From an uncultured Opitutaceae bacterium (lineage in GTDB: Bacteria; Verrucomicrobiota; Verrucomicrobiae; Opitutales; Opitutaceae): DNA of 7,071 nt. The stretch spans positions 1 to 7,071 of the forward strand of contig CAMLSH010000203.1 in NCBI GenBank assembly GCA_946482625.1, written 5' to 3'. Position numbers and translations under genes: made by a program. Positions 1 through 5,544 of this stretch are shown piece by piece (position 1 is the first letter of the stretch; each line of letters opens with the position of its first letter). The notes below the pieces were generated by a model that saw only the letters and a list, made by a program, of their open reading frames with translations, ran no database searches and was not told the DNA's origin.

Positions 1-409
1 TGATGAGAATATCGACGTCTTTCGCCGCCTGATAAATGCGCTCCTTGATCTCGTTTGTGACGTGCGGGATCACTTGCACCGTCTTGCCGAGATACGCGCC
101 GCGGCGCTCTTTTTGGATGACGCTCTCGTACACCTGGCCCGAGGTGAGGTTGTTGAGGCGGGAAAGTTTTCCACTCGTGAAACGCTCGTAGTGACCGAGG
201 TCTAGATCGGTCTCCGCACCGTCTTCGAGCACATACACTTCGCCGTGCTGGAACGGGCTCATCGTGCCCGGATCCACGTTCAGGTACGGATCGAATTTTT
301 GGATGCGCACCGTGAGCCCGCGAAGCTCCAGAAGCGCGCCGAGCGCCGCAGCCGTAAGTCCCTTGCCCAGGGAGGAGACGACGCCACCGGTGACAAAAAT
401 ATACTTCAT
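1..409 (-). CDS. pyrG: CTP synthase (glutamine-hydrolysing), N-terminal part, cut by window edge
   Basis: CTP synthase aminates UTP to CTP in the cytoplasm, using ATP and ammonia from glutamine; this is the last step of de novo pyrimidine nucleotide synthesis. Translating the minus strand from the ATG at 409-407 gives 136 uninterrupted residues, all within the N-terminal synthetase (amidoligase) domain. Visible family hallmarks are the nucleotide-binding loop [11 protein letters not shown] (residues 7-17, Lys16 matching E. coli Lys18), [15 protein letters not shown] (38-52), [19 protein letters not shown] (54-72, Asp70 matching the Mg-binding Asp72 of E. coli), HYERF (73-77), [20 protein letters not shown] (100-119) and IKERI (121-125). 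The rest of the synthetase domain and the glutaminase domain lie outside the window; the full protein would be about 540 residues. The start is fixed by the family N-terminus ([10 protein letters not shown]). There is no Shine-Dalgarno sequence upstream. It is divergent from the next gene. The identification is secure. Confidence 0.97.
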   Translation of the reverse strand, partial: MKYIFVTGGVVSSLGKGLTAAALGALLELRGLTVRIQKFDPYLNVDPGTMSPFQHGEVYVLEDGAETDLDLGHYERFTSGKLSRLNNLTSGQVYESVIQKERRGAYLGKTVQVIPHVTNEIKERIYQAAKDVDILI

Positions 410-538
410 CGCAGACGGATATGAACCGGCCAACAACCCTGACAAGCCTAACGTAGCCGCGACGTCACATGGCGCGCTCCACAGGAGAATTTACCCGCTT
501 GCTCAGCCACGTCCGGCCCGCCCAGCATCCGCGTCTTC
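410..538. promoter_or_regulatory. Divergent intergenic gap between pyrG and the small unknown gene; promoters not resolved
   Basis: This 129-base gap must hold, or lie close to, the promoters of two divergent genes. I could not identify a convincing one. On the minus strand a TTGTCA is followed 18 bases later by TATCCG, only a weak sigma-70-like pair, and it ends almost at the pyrG ATG. On the plus strand nothing is close to consensus. No leader hairpin or pyrimidine attenuator is apparent before pyrG. The 11 bases at 451-461 (acgtagccgcg) also occur at 2280-2290, where they begin the palindromic repeat. Confidence 0.3.
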
Positions 539-922
539 ATGCAATCGAAACCCCAAGTCCTCGCCTGGATCACCTGCGACGGCGTCCACGTCGATCCCGG
601 CTCCGGAAAGCACACGCTTCTCGGCATTTTCTCCAACATCCGCGCCCGCCAGTTCCCGGTCGTTCACCCGCACATGATGTGGTTTCTGACCATCGCCGAT
701 GTGCCAGCCGGTGAGCATAAATTGCGTATTTCCATGGGCCTCGACCCCACGCGCCTCGCCCCGCTGATCGAGCGTACCTTCAAGTCCGAGGGCCCGCTCC
801 AGCGCATCAATCTCATCAACGAGATCCGCAACCTCAGCTTCGCCGCCCCCGGTGATTACTCGCTCATGATCGAGATCGACGACGAGCCGCTGCTAGCCAC
901 CAACATCACGGTCAGCGACTGA
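539..922 (+). CDS. Conserved protein of unknown function, resembles DUF6941 family
   Basis: A complete 127-residue protein with no signal peptide and no membrane segment, so probably cytoplasmic. Its N-terminal half carries CDGVHVDPGSGKHTLLGIF (residues 13-31), followed by RARQFP (35-40) and VHPHMMWFLTI (42-52). This pattern matches my recollection of the small uncharacterised family called DUF6941, found in Verrucomicrobia and Planctomycetes; the family name is from memory, not a search. The rest alternates short hydrophobic stretches with turns (LRISMGL 62-68, DYSLMIEIDDEPL 106-118), suggesting a mostly beta fold, and it ends in an acidic tail (TVSD). No catalytic motif can be recognised. 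The ATG at 539 is the only plausible start in frame, and no Shine-Dalgarno sequence precedes it. It is divergent from pyrG and followed by a repeat-containing gap, so it is probably monocistronic. A functional link to CTP synthesis is not shown. I am confident it is a real gene, but its function is unknown. Confidence 0.85.
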   Translation: MQSKPQVLAWITCDGVHVDPGSGKHTLLGIFSNIRARQFPVVHPHMMWFLTIADVPAGEHKLRISMGLDPTRLAPLIERTFKSEGPLQRINLINEIRNLSFAAPGDYSLMIEIDDEPLLATNITVSD

Positions 923-962
923 GCTGATAAGGGACGCGATCCGCCGAGCCTTTCGATCCTTG

Positions 963-1139
963 TCACAGAGAACACAGAGCGCGGACACGGAGGGCACAGG
1001 AGACCACAACGACTGCGCCGCTCCTTCTGCCAACCCGCCTCCCTCCTTCCTGAAAACCTAAACAACGTCACCGCCTTCACACCCTCACCCGCTTCCAGGC
1101 CTCTGCGCCCTCTGTGTCATAGCTCTGTGTCCTCTGTGA
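963..1139. repeat. Long imperfect inverted repeat of CTCTGTG type (arms 963-1000 and 1102-1139)
   Basis: The 38 bases at 963-1000, reverse complemented, match 1102-1139 at 31 of 38 positions. The outermost 17 bases (tcacagagaacacagag at 963-979, ctctgtgtcctctgtga at 1123-1139) differ at only one. The arms flank 101 unique bases, and within each arm a GTGTCCTCTGTG-like unit recurs, so each arm is itself a degenerate short tandem. I recall similar CTCTGTG/CACAGAG stretches from intergenic DNA of several verrucomicrobial and planctomycete genomes, which points to a dispersed repeat family rather than a site specific to this locus. The remainder of the 923-1168 gap is unremarkable, with no clear promoter. 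The right arm contains the GTG at 1127, which could be mistaken for the start of the downstream kinase. Confidence 0.75.
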
Positions 1140-1168
1140 CCCTTCCGAAAAATCACTCCTCCATTTTC

Positions 1169-2230
1169 ATGTCCTCCGCTTCGCCCTCCACGTCTTCCCC
1201 CGCCTCCAACGCCTCTCCCATCACGCTCGATCTTATCGGCGTCGGCGCGCCTATCATGGATCTCGTTGTCGGCGTGCCCGACAGCTTCCTCGTCGAAGCC
1301 AAAGGCGAGAAAGGCGGCATGGTCATGGTCGATGCCGACGAGATGGCCCGCCTCGTGGCGAAACTTCCCCAGCCTCCCGCCATCACACCCGGCGGCTCTG
1401 CGGCCAACACGACGTTCAACGCCACTCGTCTCGGCTTGAAGACCGCCTTCGTCGGCAAACTCGGCGCCGACGAACTCGCCCGCATGTACGAAGCGCGTTT
1501 CTCGGCCACCGGCGTCGGCACGGATCGGTTCAAACGCGGCACACTCCCCAACGCCTGTTGCCTCATCCTCACCACACCCGACACCCAACGCACCATGCGC
1601 ACGTACCTCGGCGCCGTGATGACGCTCTCGCCCGACGAAATTTCCCCGGCCGATTTCGCCAGCGCGCGCCACGTACACATCGAAGGTTACATCGTCTTCA
1701 ACCAGGCGCTCGCCGAAAAAATCCTCACGTCCGCCCGCGCCGCCGGTTGCACGGTCGGTCTCTCGTTTGCGTCGTTCGAAGTCGTCGGCGCCTCGCGCGA
1801 TTGGTTGCTCCATCAACTCAAACTCGGCCTTTCGCTCAGCTTCGCCAACGAGGACGAAGCCCGCACGCTCTTCCCCGATCTGCCCACCGCGACGCTCGAC
1901 GATTACGCGGCGCACGCGAAACGCCTCGCCAGTTTCGGCGGCACCGCCGCCATCACGCTCGGCAAAGACGGCGCATGGATCGCACGCGGCGAAGAGCTCC
2001 ACCGCGTCGCGCCTGTCGCGGTGAATGACGCCATCGATTCCAACGGCGCCGGCGACGCGTGGGCCGCCGGTTTTCTTTCTGCGTGGTTGCGCGGACAATC
2101 GCTCGAAGTCTGCGGAAAAGTCGCGTCGCTGATGGGCGCGGAAACGGTCCGCCACATGGGCCCAATCATCCCCGACGGCAAGTGGAGCGACGTCGCTACG
2201 CGCGCGAAGACGCTTTCCAGCCACAAATAA
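1169..2230 (+). CDS. PfkB-family kinase, adenosine kinase type
   Basis: A 353-residue cytoplasmic ribokinase-like kinase that transfers phosphate from ATP to a hydroxymethyl group. Both PfkB signatures are present: PGGSAANTTFN (residues 74-84), which closes over the substrate, and DSNGAGDAWAAGFL (290-303), with the anion hole GAGD and catalytic base Asp296. Also visible are the first strand LDLIGVGAPIMD (20-31, Asp31 probably substrate-binding), FVGKLGADE (94-102), TPDTQRTMRTYLGA (136-149), FANEDEA (225-231) and TLGKDGAW (263-270). RTMRTYLGA and GGSAANT favour the adenosine kinase subgroup over fructokinase or ribokinase, but substrate cannot be read with certainty; another nucleoside or sugar is possible. 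ATG 1169 is preferred. The in-frame GTG at 1127 lies inside a repeat arm, while the next Met (residue 30) would remove the first strand. The first 17 residues contain eight serines and look disordered. There is no Shine-Dalgarno sequence. The gene converges with nuoN. Confidence 0.9.
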   Translation: MSSASPSTSSPASNASPITLDLIGVGAPIMDLVVGVPDSFLVEAKGEKGGMVMVDADEMARLVAKLPQPPAITPGGSAANTTFNATRLGLKTAFVGKLGADELARMYEARFSATGVGTDRFKRGTLPNACCLILTTPDTQRTMRTYLGAVMTLSPDEISPADFASARHVHIEGYIVFNQALAEKILTSARAAGCTVGLSFASFEVVGASRDWLLHQLKLGLSLSFANEDEARTLFPDLPTATLDDYAAHAKRLASFGGTAAITLGKDGAWIARGEELHRVAPVAVNDAIDSNGAGDAWAAGFLSAWLRGQSLEVCGKVASLMGAETVRHMGPIIPDGKWSDVATRAKTLSSHK

Positions 2231-2240
2231 CGACGACGCC

Positions 2241-2262
2241 ACGCGTCGAAAACACGACGCGT
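2241..2262. other. Perfect 8-bp hairpin just after the kinase gene
   Basis: acgcgtcg (2241-2248) and cgacgcgt (2255-2262) are exact reverse complements around a six-base A-rich loop (aaaaca), beginning 10 bases after the kinase stop codon. The position suits an RNA 3'-end structure. However, no T-run follows on the plus strand, so it is not a canonical intrinsic terminator. It may instead be a transcript-stabilising hairpin or part of the adjacent repeat. Confidence 0.5.
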
Positions 2263-2280
2263 ACCCGCGTTCGAGCCAAA

Positions 2281-2344
2281 CGTAGCCGCGCCACTTCAGG
2301 CGCGGTACTGAACAATTCACCGCGCCTGAAATGGCGCGGCTACG
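2281..2344. repeat. Long palindromic element, 26-bp arms with 12-base loop
   Basis: The arms 2281-2306 and 2319-2344 are reverse complements at 25 of 26 positions; the only mismatch is C2294 opposite A2331. The 12 unique bases between them read actgaacaattc. The arms are GC-rich, start with cgtagccgcg and end with gcggctacg. Size, symmetry and position between convergent genes fit a REP-like or small non-autonomous palindromic repeat. Transcribed from either side it would form a very strong hairpin, so it could also insulate the kinase and nuo transcripts from each other. No T-run follows it on either strand and no target-site duplication is evident. Confidence 0.85.
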
Positions 2345-2362
2345 CGCGAGAACACGCTCAAC

Positions 2363-2389
2363 AAAAAAGCCCGGCAACGAGGCCGGGCT
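2363..2389 (-). terminator. Intrinsic terminator of the nuo operon
   Basis: Read on the minus strand, an 8-bp stem AGCCCGGC / GCCGGGCT with a six-base loop (CTCGTT) is followed at once by a run of T (the a-run at 2363-2368; its last base also closes the stem). It begins 35 bases beyond the nuoN stop codon, as expected for the end of the L-M-N transcript. On the plus strand the hairpin is followed by ctaaaat rather than T residues, so it should act mainly leftwards. Confidence 0.88.
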
Positions 2390-2424
2390 CTAAAATCCAA
2401 CAGCAAGCGGCACCGCCTTCCGGC

Positions 2425-3966
2425 TCAAAACGCCGCGGCCATCAGCCAGCTCATCACCGGCTTCTGGTAGAAGCCGAAGAGCACTGAGGCCAGCGCGAGC
2501 ATTCCCAGTAGCGCCACAATACCCGCACTCACGGGCGTGCGCGCGGGATACGCCGGGGCCGTTTCGCCTGCGACCGGAGCGACTGGCCAGTTCACGAAGA
2601 AAGCCGCTTTGATCCAGCCGAAGTAATAATAGATCGAGACCACGACACCGAGGATCGCGACGCCGAGCAGCCAGACGAGCCCTGCCTGATAAGCCGCGAC
2701 AAAGATCAGCATCTTGCCGATGAAGCCGGCCAGCGGCGGAATGCCCGCGAGCGAGCCAAGCCCCACCGCGAGGATCGCGCCGAGGAAGGGATGCTGTTTC
2801 GCGAGATCGGTGTAATGCTCCAACTCCTGATCCGCGTCGTCGGTGCCGGCGACGTGTGTCATCACGCCGAATACGGCGAACGACGCGAGCAGGTAGGTCA
2901 CCAGATAAAAATAGATGGCCGTCGAAGCGCTCGGGATGGTGATCGCGGCGATCACGCCGAGGAGCAGATAACCCGCGTGAGAAACGCCGGAGAGACCGAT
3001 GAGGCGTTTGACGTTGTGCTGCGTGAGCGCGGCGAGATTGCCGAAAATAATCGTCGCGGCCGCCATGAGTGCGAGCAGCGGGATGACGATGCTTTGGTAC
3101 GGCGCGAACACCTGCACGAGTGTCATCAGAATGGCGAAACCGGCGGCCTTCGAACCGACCGCGAGGAAGGCGGTCACAGGCGTGGGCGCGCCTTGATAAA
3201 CATCGGGCACCCAGATCTGGAACGGCACCGCGCCGATCTTGAACGCGACGCCAGAGAGCACGAGGACCACGCCGAGTTGGGCGATGAAGTTATCGGGATT
3301 CTGCGCGAGGAAGTTCGAAAGGTTTTCGAAGTTCATCGCATCCGCCGTATGACCGGGCAGCAGCGGATTTCCAGCGGCGCCGTAGAGGAGCACGATACCG
3401 AAGAGCAGGAGCGACGAACTAAGCGCGCCCATGATCAGGTATTTCAGGCCGGCCTCAAGTGACAGTGGGTTAGTGCGGATGTAAGAAACGAGGATGTAGA
3501 AACCGACCGTCACCGTCTCAAGCGCGACGAAAAGCATCACGAAGTGATTGCTCTGTGCGAGGAGCATCATGGCGGCGGAGATCACCAGGACGATGTGGAA
3601 AAACTCGACCTTCGGCATCTTCTGTTTCGCGAGAGCGACCGTGCCGAGCGCGCTGACCAGGATCGACGTGAGCAGGAAAAACACGCGCATGAACTGGCCG
3701 TGCGGGCTGTAAGCGAGCATGCCGTTGAAATCCGACGTCGCGGCCAGGAGCGGATCGAGGAACGGTGTCCGATAATTGATGATCAGGCCGACCAACACGC
3801 CGAGCTGGCCCATGATGGCGACACCGGGAATCATGTCGTGCTTGGTTTTCGGCAGCACGACTTCGAGCGCGAGCAATAGAAGCGCGAGGCAGCCGAGCAT
3901 GAGCTCCGGCATGATCGCGATCCACTGATTGGACTCCGCGGCGGCTTTGAGAAATTCGGGATTCAT
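2425..3966 (-). CDS. nuoN: NADH-quinone oxidoreductase subunit N
   Basis: A complete 513-residue polytopic membrane protein, slightly longer than E. coli NuoN (485). It is one of three antiporter-like proton channels in the membrane arm of complex I. Hydrophobic helices cover nearly the whole length. The channel residues known from E. coli NuoN all have counterparts: Glu150 in ALETVTVGFY (helix 5, E. coli Glu133), Lys243 in GVAFKIGAVPFQIWVPDVYQ (239-258, helix 7, Lys217), Lys273 in VGSKAAGFA (helix 8, Lys247) and Lys418 in PPLAGFIGKMLIF (helix 12, Lys395). The signature VPDVYQGAPTPV (253-264) is specific for subunit N within the antiporter-like family. The ATG at 3966 lies 15 bases after the nuoM stop, so the two are co-transcribed; no Shine-Dalgarno sequence is present (upstream bases TCTTTTCTCGCCGCG). 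The gene ends in TGA at 2425-2427, followed by the terminator. Nothing suggests loss of function. Confidence 0.97.
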   Translation of the reverse strand: MNPEFLKAAAESNQWIAIMPELMLGCLALLLLALEVVLPKTKHDMIPGVAIMGQLGVLVGLIINYRTPFLDPLLAATSDFNGMLAYSPHGQFMRVFFLLTSILVSALGTVALAKQKMPKVEFFHIVLVISAAMMLLAQSNHFVMLFVALETVTVGFYILVSYIRTNPLSLEAGLKYLIMGALSSSLLLFGIVLLYGAAGNPLLPGHTADAMNFENLSNFLAQNPDNFIAQLGVVLVLSGVAFKIGAVPFQIWVPDVYQGAPTPVTAFLAVGSKAAGFAILMTLVQVFAPYQSIVIPLLALMAAATIIFGNLAALTQHNVKRLIGLSGVSHAGYLLLGVIAAITIPSASTAIYFYLVTYLLASFAVFGVMTHVAGTDDADQELEHYTDLAKQHPFLGAILAVGLGSLAGIPPLAGFIGKMLIFVAAYQAGLVWLLGVAILGVVVSIYYYFGWIKAAFFVNWPVAPVAGETAPAYPARTPVSAGIVALLGMLALASVLFGFYQKPVMSWLMAAAF

Positions 3967-3981
3967 CGCGGCGAGAAAAGA

Positions 3982-5532
3982 TTACTTGCTGACGACCGTG
4001 GACTCGGGCGCCTGAACGGCGGCCGGGTAGATCGACTGGAGCGTGTTGTTGAGCGGCGTGGAGAGCGACTTGGGCCAGAAGCCGACGAAGAGCAGCGCGG
4101 CGAGGAGGATCAGCGCGGGAATTTTCTCGGCCCAGCGCAGATCGCCGGGAGGATTGTTTTCCGAGACGCGCGCGAACTCTTCCGAGGCCGGTCCGAAGAA
4201 AACCTTGGCCGCGGAGCGCAGGCCGTAGATCGCGGAAATCACGACGCCGAAGACGGCCGACGTGAGGAACCACCACGGCATCGATTTGCCCAAGGCGACG
4301 AAGATCGTGAGTTCGCCCCAGAAGTTGGCAAAGCCAGGAAGACCGATGCTGGCCATCGTGGCGGCGACGAAGAACGCCGCGAGCACCGGAGCCTTTTGCG
4401 CGAGCCCGCCCATTTCGTTCATGTCGAACGTGTGCGTGCGGTGATAGATGCTCGTAGAAAGGAGGAAGAGGAGCGCGACCGAGAAACCGTGCGCGACCAT
4501 CATCAAGACGACGCCACCCGCGCCCACGCTTGAGAGCGCTGCGATGCCGAGAAACGCGTAGCCCATGTGCATGACCGAGCTGTAACCGATCATCTGCTTG
4601 AGATCGCGCTGGGCGATGGTGACAAAGCCGATGATAAGCACATTACCGAGCGCCAGCCACGCGAGTGGCGTGGACCAATGGGCCGCGCCCTGAGGAAGCA
4701 GCGGAAGCGCGATCTGAATGAGACCGTAGAGACCGAATTTTTTCAGCACGCCGGCGTGCAGCATCGCAGCGGAACTCGGAGCGGCGCCGTAGCCAAGCGG
4801 TGCCCACGTGTGCAGCGGCCAGAGAGAAACGAGGACGCCGAAACCAAACATGAGCAGGCCAAAGATGTTCTGCTGCGCGAGAGTCGAAATCCCCTGCTGC
4901 TGGATGATCGTCCGCAGCGTGATCAGGTCGAACGAGTGCTGTTGCGTGCCGCACTTCACGTAGATCGCGATCAGGCCGATCAGCGAAAGCATCGCGCCGA
5001 GCGTGAGGTAGATCGTCATCTTCATCGCCGCGTAAGCGCGGTCACGTCCGCCCCAGATGCCAACCATGATGAAGGTCGGGATCACCGCGAGTTCGTGGAA
5101 GAAGTAGAAAAAGAAAACGTCGATCGACGCGAACACGCCCATCAATCCGCCCTGCATGATCAGCAGGAGCATCAGGTAAATCTTCAGGCGTTCCGCGCCG
5201 GACTGGATCGCGTAAAGACCGGCGGCGAGGCCGACGATGCCGGCGAGCACGAAGAGCGGGAGCGCGATGCCATTGAGACCGAGCGTCAGGCGGATGCCCA
5301 TGTCGGAGAGACCGGTATCGTAGCGCGTGTAGAAGGCATACCCTTCATACGCGTTCGCTGAGGCGGCCGAATATTGGCACCACAAGTACAACGCGATGGC
5401 GGCGGGGACGCCGAAGCCGATGTACGCGAGTTTTACCGAGAACCGTTTTTGCAGCCCAAGCGCGATGGCGAGGGCGACGGCGAGCGGCGTCACGATGGAC
5501 AACAGGAGGAGATTATCTGTCAGCGTGTTCAT
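3982..5532 (-). CDS. nuoM: NADH-quinone oxidoreductase subunit M, variant lacking the helix-7 lysine
   Basis: A complete 516-residue membrane protein, the central antiporter-like proton channel of complex I. Landmarks are Glu147 in FFHELAVIPTF (helix 5, E. coli Glu144), HTWAPLGYGAAPSSAAM (241-257), HAGVLKKFGLYG (259-270, with Lys265 at the E. coli Lys265 position and an extra Lys264), IGYSSVMHMGY (315-325), FDMNEMGGL (369-377) and GLPGFANFWGELTIF (397-411, Glu407 as in E. coli). The oddity is helix 7: FGVLVSLWPLHTW (231-243) has Leu234 where E. coli has the essential Lys234, and the usual WLPDAH is WAPLGY. Despite this the frame is intact and the other channel charges remain, so it is probably a lineage variant rather than a decayed gene. 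ATG 5532 is chosen; a GTG directly before it (5535) would add one residue. It begins 12 bases after the nuoL stop and ends 15 bases before nuoN, indicating one operon. Confidence 0.93.
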   Translation of the reverse strand: MNTLTDNLLLLSIVTPLAVALAIALGLQKRFSVKLAYIGFGVPAAIALYLWCQYSAASANAYEGYAFYTRYDTGLSDMGIRLTLGLNGIALPLFVLAGIVGLAAGLYAIQSGAERLKIYLMLLLIMQGGLMGVFASIDVFFFYFFHELAVIPTFIMVGIWGGRDRAYAAMKMTIYLTLGAMLSLIGLIAIYVKCGTQQHSFDLITLRTIIQQQGISTLAQQNIFGLLMFGFGVLVSLWPLHTWAPLGYGAAPSSAAMLHAGVLKKFGLYGLIQIALPLLPQGAAHWSTPLAWLALGNVLIIGFVTIAQRDLKQMIGYSSVMHMGYAFLGIAALSSVGAGGVVLMMVAHGFSVALLFLLSTSIYHRTHTFDMNEMGGLAQKAPVLAAFFVAATMASIGLPGFANFWGELTIFVALGKSMPWWFLTSAVFGVVISAIYGLRSAAKVFFGPASEEFARVSENNPPGDLRWAEKIPALILLAALLFVGFWPKSLSTPLNNTLQSIYPAAVQAPESTVVSK

Positions 5533-5544
5533 CACGAAGTCGCG

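Noticed and set aside
264..677. 137-residue plus-strand frame across pyrG and the start of the small unknown gene
   Set aside because: It overlaps the conserved pyrG N-terminus in antisense and the unknown gene out of frame; Ser/Pro/Arg-rich with no family resemblance.
1127..1168. GTG at 1127 as an upstream start of the kinase, adding 14 residues
   Set aside because: It lies within the CTCTGTG repeat arm and the added residues have no family counterpart; the ATG at 1169 already leaves an unusually long Ser-rich tail.
1085..2377. 430-residue open frame on the minus strand opposite the kinase
   Set aside because: It is the antisense shadow of a clear PfkB kinase, is rich in Arg/Gly/Glu without domain pattern, and runs through the palindrome; such frames are expected opposite GC-rich genes.
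2791..3462. 223-residue plus-strand frame inside nuoN
   Set aside because: Antisense shadow of nuoN with Glu/Arg-rich composition and no motif.
3518..4276. 252-residue minus-strand frame overlapping the nuoN/nuoM boundary
   Set aside because: It is an out-of-frame Arg-rich reading of both nuo genes; the in-frame products are unmistakable.
4567..5361. 264-residue open frame on the plus strand inside nuoM
   Set aside because: Highly charged, low-complexity composition (Glu/Arg/Asp/His) typical of the reverse complement of a hydrophobic membrane protein gene; the nuoM frame explains the sequence.
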